Shown in pieces: positions 1 through 9,000 of a DNA stretch of 64,000 nt. Location of the stretch: positions 1 to 64,000 of the forward strand of contig JAPJBO010000129.1 in assembly GCA_030068145.1 (NCBI GenBank). The letters are read 5' to 3'. Numbering within the stretch: position 1 is the stretch's first letter; the number at the start of each line of letters is the position of its first letter. Source of the DNA: Diplonema papillatum (Eukaryota > Euglenozoa > Diplonemea > Diplonemida > Diplonemidae). The notes beneath the pieces are model-generated. The model saw only the letters and a list, made by a program, of their open reading frames with translations. It was not told where the DNA came from and made no database searches. Both the position numbers and the translations under genes were made by a program.

Positions 1-310
1 GCTCAAACTTGAGAGTCAAAGTTTAGAAATCATGCCGGAATTGGTTCAAATTTGGAACCTCACCGTAATGGGTTCAAAGTTTGAAAACCATACCGTAATG
101 GGTTCAAAGTTTGAAAACCATACCGTAATGGGTTCAAAGTTTGGGACCATACCGTAATGGGTTTCAAAGTTTGGAACCTACCGTAATTCGTTCAAAGTTT
201 GAAAATCCATACCGTAATGGGTTCAAAGTTTGGATTGACATACCGTAATGGGTTCAAAGTTCGGACCATACTGTAATTCGTTCAAAGTTTGGATAACATA
301 CTGTAATGGG
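1..310. repeat. 30-bp minisatellite array, family E
   Basis: About ten tandem units of roughly 30 bp, each containing the core AATGGGTTCAAAGTTTG. The array runs off the left edge of the window. The unit shares the AATGGG..AAAGTT core and the 30-bp period with families A, B and D elsewhere in the window, so it is probably the terminal array of another foldback element. Short E-like units recur at about 640-730 and 17,205-17,275 inside the cores of FB-A1 and FB-A2. Open frames across it are periodic low-complexity translations, not genes. Confidence 0.85.
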
Positions 311-1867
311 TTTTGGCCCCCCCAAACTTTTATTCCATTCTATTACTACCCCCAAACTTTTATACCATTCTATTACTACCCCCAAACTTTTATGCCATTC
401 TATTACTACCCCCAAACTTTTATACCATTCTATTACTACCCCCAAACTTTTATACCATTCTATTACTATTGCAACTCTGGAGACTGAATTCACCCATTGC
501 TGGCAGCCCTCGGTACAAAAACAAGTACATGCTTGTCACAAAAGCCTTGTGCGAGTCTGCCTCTATTCGACTTGGAAGTGAAGTTGCCTCATGATGTAAA
601 TGTGTCACATTGTGTGGACCATTACGCGGTATCCAAACATGAAGGAGACCGGCTTGTAGTATGGTCAAAACTTGAACCCATTACGGTCCCAAAGCTGAAC
701 CCCATTCCCAAACTTTGAACCCATTTTGGTGTCACCCAGTGAGTCGGTCAGTGTTAGGAACAGTCACCAAGTCCAGGGTGCCCGACACTTCTACTGTTTT
801 TCCACTTTCCATCCCCAGCCCCGAGGCCGCGGGCTTTCCAGGGCTGGGTCCCATTGACAGCCTGGGAACCATTCCCGCAGCATGTACTACGTGTTGCCCG
901 TAAACGAAACGTAGCCAAGCTCTGCGAGTTGATGTTGCCGACTCAGTTGACATCCTGGCATTCCTGATGACACCTGTTCTGCGAGAACTCTCAAATGGAA
1001 TTACCAAAGCCGGAAGGGTTTGTGCTGACTCGCAGGCCCGGGCGGCAGGGTTGTGCAGCAGAGCGCGACTGCGGTGGGCCAAAGAAACTGACCGATGATT
1101 TCTAGCGTTATTTGTGGATTTCACAGCGGCCGGCGACCAGTCTGAGTCGTCGGAGTGGCTGAACGGTCGACCAAATCTTCGGTGGAACCCTGGGCCGGGC
1201 ACAGTCGTAGTGGCTTTTGTTCGGCGATATAGCGTAGACTCCAGAATCCAGCACCGTGCTGCGTGCACGCGTACTGACTCGTATCTGAGCCTGATTAGCG
1301 TCAAACTGCGGAACTACAGGATTGGAGTGGGATTCCCACGGAAGCTCCCTCCACAGGGTGGAGTCGGGGCAAAACAGAATGTCGGGGTCGTCGACTCCGC
1401 AAACGAGAGACCGAAACCACTTAGACTCCGTGCTGGCAGTTTGAGATTTCGTCTTTGCTTAGAAACTTGCGGCAAAGCAAAAAGGGGCCTCTTTGTTTCG
1501 TGCGGTGGGACAACGCTTCAACGTTTTCGGTACTGACGCCAAGTGCTGGGACACCAACCAAATGGTACAAAAATTTGGGGGGGGGATAGAAATAGAATGG
1601 TACAAAAGTTTGGGGATAGTAATAGAATGGTATAAAAACTTGGGGATAGTAATAGAATGGTATAAAAGTTTGGGGATAGTAATAGAATGGTATAAAAGTT
1701 TGGGGGTAGTAATAGAATGGTATAAAAGTTTGGGGATAGTAATAGAATGGTATAAAAGTTTGCGATAGTAATAGAATGGTATAAAAGTTTGGGGATAGTA
1801 ATAGAATGGTATAAAAGTTTGCGATAGTAATAGAATGGTATAAAAGTTTGGGGATAGTAATAGAAAG
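311..1867. mobile_element. Foldback element FB-A1 (truncated copy)
   Basis: Two family-A arrays in inverted orientation (about 330-475 and 1,561-1,866) flank a core of about 1.1 kb (476-1,560). The array unit is exactly 30 bp, with core AATGGTATAAAAGTTTGGGG followed by ATAGTAATAG. The core and both arrays recur in inverse orientation at 16,046-18,681 (FB-A2) with high identity, so both are copies of one element. In this copy the right end stops at AGTAC where a family-C end begins, and the left end merges into the E array, so the element termini and target duplication are lost. The core has a 190-codon frame at 732-1,304 that is preserved apart from indels in FB-A2. It resembles no family I recognise. 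Confidence 0.8.
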
Positions 1868-1908
1868 TACGTGCGCTCGGCTAAGGCCGGCGCGTGGCGA
1901 GACTGGAG
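1868..1908 (+). repeat. Outer end of family-C repeat element (left copy, first part)
   Basis: About 40 bp starting GTGCGCTCGGCTAAGGCCGG. The same sequence in reverse complement ends the family-C array at 26,115-26,162, and a degenerate version is at about 56,260-56,310. Here it is interrupted after AGACTGGAG by FB-B and resumes at 4,768. It is therefore the outer end of a repeat element whose inner part is the 16-bp array at 4,790-5,345. Confidence 0.75.
1900..1908. repeat. 9-bp target-site duplication of FB-B (left)
   Basis: AGACTGGAG directly before the GGGCCAATTCCC terminus of FB-B. It is repeated exactly at 4,768-4,776 after the other terminus. Confidence 0.9.
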
Positions 1909-1915
1909 GGGCCAA

Positions 1916-2222
1916 TTCCCATTCCAGCACCTTTTTGAACTTTTTGCCCATTCCAGCACTCTCGCAAACTTTTTGCCCATTCCAGCACCGTTTCCAAACT
2001 TTTTGCCCATTCCAGCACTATCGCAAACTTTTTGCCCATTCCAGCACCTTTTCCAAACTTTTTGCCCATTCCAGCACCTTTTCCAAGCTTTTTGCCCATT
2101 CCAGCACTATCTCCAAACTTTTTGCCCATTCCAGCACTATTTCCAAACTTTTTGCCCATTCCAGCACTATTTTCGAACTTTTTGCCCATTCCAGCACTTT
2201 ATCCAAACTTTTTGCCCACTCC
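1916..2222. repeat. Left terminal array of FB-B, 30-bp units
   Basis: About ten 30-bp units with core TTTTTGCCCATTCCAGCAC, the reverse complement of the units at 4,531-4,758. Aligned to family A, 23 of 30 positions match, so the two arrays share a common origin. Unit-to-unit variation is concentrated in a few positions after the CAGCAC. Confidence 0.9.
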
Positions 2223-2229
2223 AGGCTGG

Positions 2230-2503
2230 AGCAGATCCAGCACTCGCAGTGACTCGTTTTGCCCATCATTGTGTGCCTATCACAGTACGTACATTCTGAA
2301 GTCGTTGCCGTCATGAATCCATGCCTTACTGGGTCACAGTGAGCGCACCGGACAGTCAGTCCGTTGCGGTGCGACTGATACACGGGTTTTCCTGCGGTAG
2401 CAGCATCTAATTTTACCGCAGCACAAGCAGCCTCCGTACAAGAAAACTCTGATCCCTCTTCTACTGTCATGGGATCGACTCTTTCCCCCAGAAATGGTTC
2501 CAA
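2230..2503 (-). pseudogene. Remnant of FAR1-like MULE transposase N-terminal domain
   Basis: Reading leftwards from about 2,503, the translation contains EEGSEFSCTEAACAAVKLDA and then HRNGLTVRCAHCD. This aligns with the N-terminus of the MULE transposase at 34,511-36,919, which has VGVGETFATADEACKKIKLA and RNEAGIIYRCV. Shared features are the G.E.F pattern, EAC, KL, GK, RN and RC at matching spacing, as expected for a FAR1-type DNA-binding domain. The fragment is followed by the terminal array, so nothing of the catalytic domain remains on this side. It directly links the foldback element FB-B to the MULE superfamily. It is too short and diverged for a functional claim. Confidence 0.6.
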
Positions 2504-2756
2504 ATCTGTGACACTTTTCGTGGAATGAGTGATATATCACCCATTCCACGAAAAAGTGTCACAGATTTTCCGTCTGAAAAGCAGCCCGTTTTGGGTCAAA
2601 ATTTTGGAATTTTTGGGAAATTTTTTTTGGGATGGAAAGAGCTATCCCTGGCGATTATGGGCAAGCAATCAGCTCGCGTGGCGACCAAAATCTGGCGTGC
2701 AGATGGGCAAAAGGTCGGTTTTGGGGCTGTTTCAAAAACCCAAAAAAACGATTTCC

Positions 2757-2825
2757 GGCGGGAATCGAACCACCGACCCACAAACCCCTGTGTGGGTGTG
2801 GTAACCTCTGGACCATGGGCTAAAA
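2757..2825 (-). repeat. tRNA-like (SINE-type) module
   Basis: On the minus strand an A-box-like TGGTCCAGAGGTTA is followed about 35 bp later by a B-box GGTTCGATTCC, the RNA polymerase III internal promoter arrangement of tRNAs and tRNA-derived SINEs. The folding is too irregular for a functional tRNA gene. A related flanking sequence (GCGATTATGGGCAAGC) occurs beside both this and the plus-strand module at 3,022, so they look like two diverged copies of one SINE. Confidence 0.55.
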
Positions 2826-3021
2826 AAACGGCGGAAATTCTTTTTGTTCACTACCGAGTGAGAATTTTTGGACTCATTTTGAGTTCTTCGCAAACCGGGC
2901 GAAATAAGCTCTGAGAGAGCAGAAATACCGTCCTGGGACACTGGAAACGAGTAAATGACGATCTCGCACTTTCCGATAAGAATTCCAACTGAGCAGGCGC
3001 TAAAAGCGAATTTTGGCCCGA

Positions 3022-3095
3022 GGTTTGGCAACATAGCCTAACGGTTACCGCACCCTCCTGGGCCCCTGTAGGCCGTGGTTCGATTCCCCCGGTCC
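3022..3095 (+). repeat. tRNA-like (SINE-type) module
   Basis: A-box-like TAGCCTAACGGTTACCG and B-box GGTTCGATTCC with tRNA-like spacing, followed by a T run. It lies inside the MITE at 2,538-3,501. It resembles Gln/Glu-type tRNA heads in the A box, but the anticodon arm is not convincing, so a SINE or tRNA pseudogene is more likely than a functional gene. Confidence 0.55.
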
Positions 3096-3501
3096 GAATT
3101 TTTTTTTTTGCGATTTTTCGGTGTGAAAAGCAGCCGTCTGGAAATTATTTTCGAGGTCTTTTTGGGAAATCTTTTGGTTTTCGAGTAGTTCTGGGATGCG
3201 CGATTATGGGCAAGCTGCCAGCTAGCCCAGCGATCAAAATCTGACCCCCTCCTGGATGCAGAGAGAAAAAAAACCGATCTCCAGGACCCCATTTTTTCGG
3301 GTGCCGACCTCCATTTCCGGGGGGGGGGTCGGTCAAAAATTTTATCCGACCAAATATTCGGAAAGCCCTGTCCTCAACGGATTCAAACGTGTCCTCAAAA
3401 TCTCGAAACCGACCATTTTCGGACCTGCAGATGGAAATTTTCGGCAGAAATCCGAAAAAAGCCGAAATCTGTGACACTTTTTCGTGGAATGGGTGATATA
3501 G

Positions 3502-3720
3502 CTAGAAATAGCTACATGTAGCTGGCCAAATAGCTAGCTAAGTGTCGCGGCATTTTTTCCCCCCTACCCCAGGGTTTTCACCAAATCTGTGACACTTTTC
3601 GTGGAATGAGTGATAAATAGCTAAAAAGAGCTACATGTAGCTGGCCAAATAGCTAGCTAAGTCTCGCACTGTCTTTTCGGCATTTTGCCCCCCTACCCCA
3701 GGGTTTTCACCAAAAAAAAC
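3502..3720. repeat. Two tandem units of about 118 bp (AGCTACATGTAGCTGG)
   Basis: Two head-to-tail units each contain AGCTACATGTAGCTGGCC, then AATAGCTAGCTAAGT, then CCCCTACCCCAGGGTTTTCA. The first unit ends with another copy of the MITE terminus (3,584-3,617), so the tandem unit includes a MITE end. No coding potential is seen. Confidence 0.7.
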
Positions 3721-4530
3721 TTTTCGAAATCTCAGCCATTCTGAGCCATCGAGCCACCAGTGGCTGCCACTGGCTGCAGTGGCTGTCCCCCACACTGCGT
3801 GACACGTTTGTCAAGTTGTCAGTGACTGTGCGCAAGCGTACTAAGTAGCGTGATGAACCCGGTTTGTCATCAGTGGTCGGCGGTCGCGAAGGGCGACGCC
3901 CAGTGCTGTGGCGTCGCCATCTCGAGATCTACTGCTGCCGCCTGCCGGTCGTAGAAGATTCCGCAAAATCAGTGGAGAAGTAGACTCCTACTGTAGAGTG
4001 ATTTTGGAACGACCCGTAGTGTAGGTGGCGCACGTCGGCGGAGCGTTTGTAGGTGGCGCTTTGGTGGGCGCCCTTGGACGAAATCGGCTCGTGCAGCTTG
4101 GCTACGTGTTGTCCGGACTGTCTCCGTCTTGGCCGCATGACAAGGCGACTTCTGTAGAAGAAAGAAGAGAAGAAAAAGGCCGCTCCTGGTCCAGGAACGT
4201 GACGGTCAACCACAGCTTGCAAAGCTTGAGTCGGAGGCAGCACAGTGCCACAACCCCGTCCGCTCTGCCCTGCGGCTGACCGTCTCGACGAGCTTGCGTT
4301 CAGCCGCGAATCAGCCGCGAATTGGCGCGAGCGCCAAGAGGTGCGCCAAGCCTTGATGCTTTAGTCTGGGAAATCGGGAGCCACTTGACCCGTAGGCCCG
4401 TGGCTGCAGTACCGCCGAACACGTGAAGCTTGGCTCCCGTGTATTTAGCCCCCCCCTGCAGATGGTAAAACCCGAAGGTATGGAAATTGCAGTGTTGATT
4501 TTGCCATAATATTGGTAAAGGGTGGTAATA
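3721..4530. other. Non-coding core of FB-B, partly duplicated at 51.2 kb
   Basis: No gene is supported. About 4,185-4,440 is present in inverse orientation at 51,200-51,455 (shared landmarks include CTGGTCCAGGAACGTGACGG and ACACGTGAAGCTTGGCTCCC in reverse complement). The segment is therefore a dispersed repeat, either carried by FB-B or inserted into it. Confidence 0.7.
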
Positions 4531-4758
4531 CTAATAGTGCTTGAATGGGCAAAAAGTTTGGAAATAGTGCTGGAATGGGCAAAAAGTTTGGGAATAGTGC
4601 TGGAATGGGCAAAAAGTTTGGGCAGAGTGCTGGAATGGGCAAAAAGTTTGGGCAGAGTGCTGGAATGGGCAAAAAGTTTGCGATAGTGCTGGAATGGGCA
4701 TAAAGTTTGGAAATAGTGCTGGAATGGGCAAAAAGTTTGAAAATGGTGCTGGAATGGT
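4531..4758. repeat. Right terminal array of FB-B, 30-bp units
   Basis: About seven units of 30 bp with core AATGGGCAAAAAGTTTGG followed by AATAGTGCTGG. They are inverted with respect to 1,916-2,222. The innermost unit abuts an ATTGGTAAAG-type core sequence and the outermost abuts the GGCCC terminus. Confidence 0.9.
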
Positions 4759-4767
4759 AATTGGCCC

Positions 4768-5345
4768 AGACTGGAGGCAGCAGTTAAAGTTCGGGGAACA
4801 GTAAAGTTCGGGCGAAGCTAAGTTCGGGCAATGCTGGTGAAGCTAAGTTCGAGTGATGCTTAGTTCGGGCGTTGCTAAGCGCTCAGGCTGCGCTGGTACT
4901 AAAAAACAGTTCGGGCACGAAGCGAAGTTCGGCCAGGGTGTAAAGTCCGGGTGAAGCCAAGGTCGGTGCTCGTACCCGGGGGGGGACACCCCCCCCGGAC
5001 CCCCCCCGACCCACCGAGTGCGGGAAAAGTTTGGCGCTGGTACCCGGGTGGGCGCCCCCCCCGCCGCCCCCCGGCGAAGCAAAAGTTCGGGCGGAGCTAA
5101 GTTCTGGTGAAGCTCAGTTCGAACGATAATGAGTTCGAGTGATCCTAAGTTCGGGTGGAGCTAAGTTCTGGTGAAGCAAAGTTCGGGCGCAGCTGAGTTC
5201 GGGCGAAGCAACGCTCGGGCGAAGTTAAGTTCTGGCGAAGCAAAGTTCGGGCGATGCTAAATTCTGGTACGGGCGCAGCTGAGTTCGGACGAAGCAAAGT
5301 TCGCACGAAGCTGAGTTCTGGTGAAGCAAAGTTCGGTTCTCGTAG
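4768..5345. repeat. Family-C array, about 16-bp units (left copy, second part)
   Basis: This resumes the sequence interrupted at 1,908. After GGCAGCAGTTAAAGTTCGGG there are some 25-30 diverged units of about 16 bp built on AAGTTCGGGCGAAGC. A GC-rich tract (4,975-5,085) breaks it. The inverse copy is at 25,655-26,115. The array is AAGTTCGGG-based and may be a distant relative of the 30-bp families, but I cannot show that. Confidence 0.8.
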
Positions 5346-5590
5346 CAAGTTTGGCCTGTGATGGCAAGCTCGGCCGCCCGACTCCGTTTCCCGGGGTGAC
5401 CCAAATACCGCGAGATACTGAGAAACTCCGCCAAAAACGCAATTTTCGGGCACATTTGACCCCGAAACGCAACAAACCTCGAAAACAATCTTCGACCGGA
5501 AAAATGTCATGGGCGGGGTTCGAACCCGGACTCACCGGCCTGAAGGCCGGCGCCCGGTCACTCTGCCACCCGCATACCTTCTGCGAGGAA
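5346..5590 (-). repeat. tRNA-like module adjoining family-C array (left copy)
   Basis: About 240 bp between the C array and unrelated sequence, present in inverse orientation at 25,405-25,650. On the minus strand, 5,512-5,575 reads as a tRNA-like sequence: A box TGGCAGAGTGACCGGG, a perfect CCGGCC/GGCCGG arm, and B box GGGTTCGAACCCC. It was probably a tRNA-derived SINE that became part of the terminal repeat of the C element. No functional tRNA is claimed. Confidence 0.6.
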
Positions 5591-5617
5591 AAAAAAAAGC
5601 TTGCCCGGCTCTTTCCA

Positions 5618-5980
5618 AAAACAATACACTTTTTTCATGAAGAAAAGCCGGGTTGGCTCGAATAGAGGCTATTCACATTGCATGTTCATAGGACCTCCAG
5701 TCTCGAATAAAAGTTTGGGGATAGTAATAGAAAGTACTTCGCCTCCATTCTCGAACACTTTTTAACTTTTTGCCCATTCTCGGTAACTTTGTCACAGCAC
5801 TGTGCACCCACAACTTTCCCACAATGTGGGCAGAATAGCCACAACATTTACCCACAAAGTATTGTGGCTATTGTGGCTAGAATCTTTTTTCGAGACTGGA
5901 GGTCCTATGAACATGCAATGTGAATAGCCTCTATTCGAGCCAACCCCACTTTTCTCTACACTAAAAAAGTGTATTGTTTT
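5618..5980. repeat. Inverted repeat with an orphan FB-A end and D-type units in the loop
   Basis: Arms at 5,618-5,706 and 5,895-5,980 are near-perfect reverse complements (for example CCTCCAGTCTCGA against TCGAGACTGGAGG). The loop of about 190 bp carries a solitary family-A end terminating AGTACTTCGCCTC, two D-type units (GCCCATTCTCG) and a roughly 110-bp GTGGCTATTGTGGC-rich module that reappears inverted at 29,340-29,440. It looks like a small foldback structure assembled from ends of other elements. Confidence 0.7.
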
Positions 5981-6035
5981 GAACTGGATAATAGCGCGGA
6001 GCTGGCTTTTTCTCCCCCTGGGAAAATGTATTTTT

Positions 6036-9000
6036 TTTTTTGGAGCGCGGGACACTGTACTCGACATGTTAGTACAGCGGGGCTGCCGGTATCCGGTTGC
6101 TTCCGGAGCGGGAGCCCAAAAAAATGCTTCTTCAGCACACAGTGAACGCCAGTCTCACTGCGACCTGGGCTGGCCTGCTAGCAAGCAGGTCCGACCAGGT
6201 AAAAAAACCCGCGATGCAGTGACACTACCCCCTGCACCAGGGTGGACCGCTTCGTCCGGTCGCGCCCCGCCAGATGAAATGACTATTCTTGCCACCCCCT
6301 GGGCTACTTGAAAGCTCAATTGGTGGAAGAAGTCCTGGCAGGCGGCCGAAGCGGTCCGGTCTTCACGGAGGGCGCTTTTGCGAGCTATTTGCCGCAACTC
6401 CGTGAGTGCTCCAGGACACCACGCTCCGAAGGTGTCCACGACTAGCGGGACAGCGAGCCATTCCCGAGGGTTTGGCTCGTTGTCTATTATGCCGCGGTAC
6501 TTACCTTCTTTAACAGCTGTTGCGTAGGCTGTCGCCGCCCCCCCTGGCTTCTCCGCCGCCCGCTTAGCGTACTGGGGGTTCGAAGGCTGCAGGGGGAAGG
6601 TGACGGCGACGTCCAGCACAACGGTGGTGCCGTCCCGGACATAGCTGATGTCCGGGCGCTTCCGCTCCGTGTTCGAAAACACGGGGCGCTCGACCGCCGG
6701 GGCCAGCAAGCCACGGCGGGCGAAGTCAGCGATGACATCGCGGAGTGCGTTGTGCATTCTCGTCCGGCGCCCGCCGGAGAAGCAACTTCGCGCATGCACT
6801 CCGTCGACGTCTGCCGAGCCTGTCCCGCAGAGGCGACAGATGCTCGGCATGGGGGCGATGGGCAGCCCCAGCCGAAGCCGGATGGCCACTGCGAGCTCCG
6901 CGGGAGAAAGCCACAGCCTGGGGTCCGCCTCCGCGTTGCCATAAAGCCAAGCGGACGCATGTTGGGCGGAGCAGCTTTGGATCCGCGCCCGGACTTGGAC
7001 CTGCTTCAGAGCCAGCGCCGACCCTTGAAGCCGGCCTGACCTGCCCAGCTCCTCAGTCATCGAGATAAGGAGGGCCTTGCGTCGCTCGTCATGAACTGTC
7101 GCGGACCACACTTTCTGTCCACGTCCCCCGTAGTTATCCCGTGCCTGCAGAACGTTCTGGATCTTCTCCAAAACGGATTCGAAGGGTGCAAGGCGCGGGT
7201 CTTCGAGGGACGCTAGGAAAGTGTCGTCCTCGTCCAGAAGCATGGCGTGCGGCAGCACGTAGGGGGTCACCAGGGACGGGAGGCAAGCCTCGCCGTCAAA
7301 GGTAGCCGCGATGTGCGCGATCGCCGCTGTGTCGGCGCAGGAGTGCAGGCCCAGGCCACCGAGCCTGACGGGAAGGGAAGCCAGAGCCCAGGCGGAAGCG
7401 TCCGTCTCGATGCCCGTGATCGTCGCCAGGCAAGACTGCGTGGCCTGATCGATGCACGCGAAGTCGAAGACAGCCCCCACAGCGCGCATGAGGTGGACGA
7501 CGCTGACGAAGCCGGCGCAGAACTTCAGCAGAGTCAGAGCCACATGTGCGTCGGGGAGGGAGGCTATCATCCGCATCTTCCGCTCGGCGCTCTTGGCCGC
7601 TTCCTCCACGAAGGCGCGCATCGTCTCGGGGGAACCGCAGGGGACGCCGAGGTGCTGGATATCGTCCAGCGGAAAAGTCTCGATGCCTTGCAGGGCCTCG
7701 GGGATTGTGGCGCCGGGGGCAACGGACAGCCTGCACTTCCCCCGGTTCAGACTGAGCCCGACCGCGGCCGCTCTGTCCTCGAAGCCCTGCAGCCAGTGAC
7801 CGAGGGTGTCGAGCTCACCCCCAGCCGCCCCGTCGTCCAGGAAGAACGTCAGGAGGTCAAGCCCCGCCTGGCTCAGCGCGCCATCCGTGGCCCTCGGGGC
7901 CGCCGGGGACCCCACCGGCGGCGGCGGTGGCACCGCTGGGTCCCCCGAACCTGGGGCCTGAGCCGGTTCTGGAGGGGTGGGCCGCCCCCCGGCGGCATCG
8001 AGAGGCTCCGGCTGGCCGAGCGACGCGGGGGCGGACTCGACGGGCGCCTGCGACGAAGCCGGGGCCGCCGGGACGGGTGGCTGCTCTCCGGGGTTCGGCG
8101 GCACGACGACATCGTGCATGACGAGGCTGAAGAGCAGCGGTCCCAAGGGGTCCCCTTGTTGGACTCCGCACTGGGAGGAGATACCCCGGTCGCCCACCAC
8201 AAGCGCGGAGTGTTTCTCGTACGCCGCTAGTGCGTACCCCAACAGCTGGGGGGCGTGTCGGTTGACACTGCAGATGATCGCTTCCCGCCGCAGCGTGTTG
8301 AAGGCGTTCGCGAAGTCGATCTGCAGGATGCCCCTGTCGACCACGTCCCTGTCGCGGTACAGGGCCGCAACCCTGCGGATGGCGTGCACGCCAGCGTCGG
8401 CCCCCGCCTTAACGCTGACTCCGACTTGCCCACTCCGCAGAAGGACGTTCGCTCCCAGGTCCTTGATCGCCCGGTCGGAAGCGAGGACCTTGCCGGCCAC
8501 CCGTCGCAGGATCTCTCCACACGCAATGGGCCTGATCCCGCCGGACTTCTTGACCAGCGGAACTAGCCTCGCCCCGAAGAGGTACGGTCGGGCGGCTGAA
8601 GCCACTCTGCCGGAAGAGAGGGCCCAGACGGCGTCCGCCACTGCCTCTTTGAACGACCCGGAGACGTCCCACAGGTCGAGCAGGTGCTGCGCAGAGAGGC
8701 CGGACGGCCCAGCGGCGGTGCCCTTCGGCATCTTCTTCAGCACGCGGCGGATAACGCCCGGGGAGGGCCTCGCTACGGCCACGGGCCGCAAGCTGCGGTC
8801 GTCAGGCAACTCGGGGGCAGGGGGGTGCAGCTCCCTCAGGGCCGCCAGCGTGGCGTCGTCCGCCGGCGCAGTCTGCGCCGCGGAAAGCGCAGAGACGGCC
8901 CGCGAGTAGCATCGGTCGCGGGCCCGCCGGAGGACCTGCCGCACGGTGGCCCCGTCCAGGTCGTCCACGGACTCGACGTCCGTTTGCAGCTCGAGCCTGT

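Larger units (their letters stand above)
2538..3501. mobile_element. Nested MITE with about 35-bp terminal inverted repeats and TA flanks
   Basis: The left end reads TATCACCCATTCCACGAAAA and continues AGTGTCACAGATTT. The right end is its exact reverse complement, ending GGGTGATA. Both sides are flanked by TA, which suggests a TA target duplication as in Tc1/mariner-like MITEs. The sequence immediately left of it (2,500-2,537) is another copy of the same terminus in opposite orientation, making a near-perfect palindrome at 2,500-2,575, and a further copy is at 3,584-3,617. The interior holds two related tRNA-like segments. No transposase is present. Confidence 0.65.
1909..4767. mobile_element. 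Foldback/MULE-type element FB-B
   Basis: A 2,859-bp element bounded by GGGCCAATTCCCATT at the left and AATGGTAATTGGCCC at the right, with an exact 9-bp duplication AGACTGGAG on both sides. Each terminal inverted repeat is mainly a 30-bp tandem array (1,916-2,222 and 4,531-4,758). The unoccupied target is visible in the paralogous sequence at 26,090-26,135 (reverse strand), where the flanks are joined with a single AGACTGGAG. Nine-bp duplications and long tandem-repeat termini are known for Drosophila FB and other MULE-related foldback elements. Inside are a remnant of a FAR1-like transposase N-terminus (2,230-2,503), a smaller inverted-repeat element (2,538-3,501), a tandem repeat (3,502-3,720) and a segment duplicated at 51.2 kb. 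Confidence 0.88.

Noticed and set aside
248-594. Open frames across the arrays encoding FYYYPQTFIP or VIEWYKSLG repeats
   Set aside because: They are translations of tandem repeats, open in several frames because the period is a multiple of three; there is no independent coding evidence.
311-4758. 30-bp repeats as CRISPR arrays
   Set aside because: The units are directly adjacent without unique spacers, occur as inverted pairs at element ends, and lie in a eukaryotic sequence.
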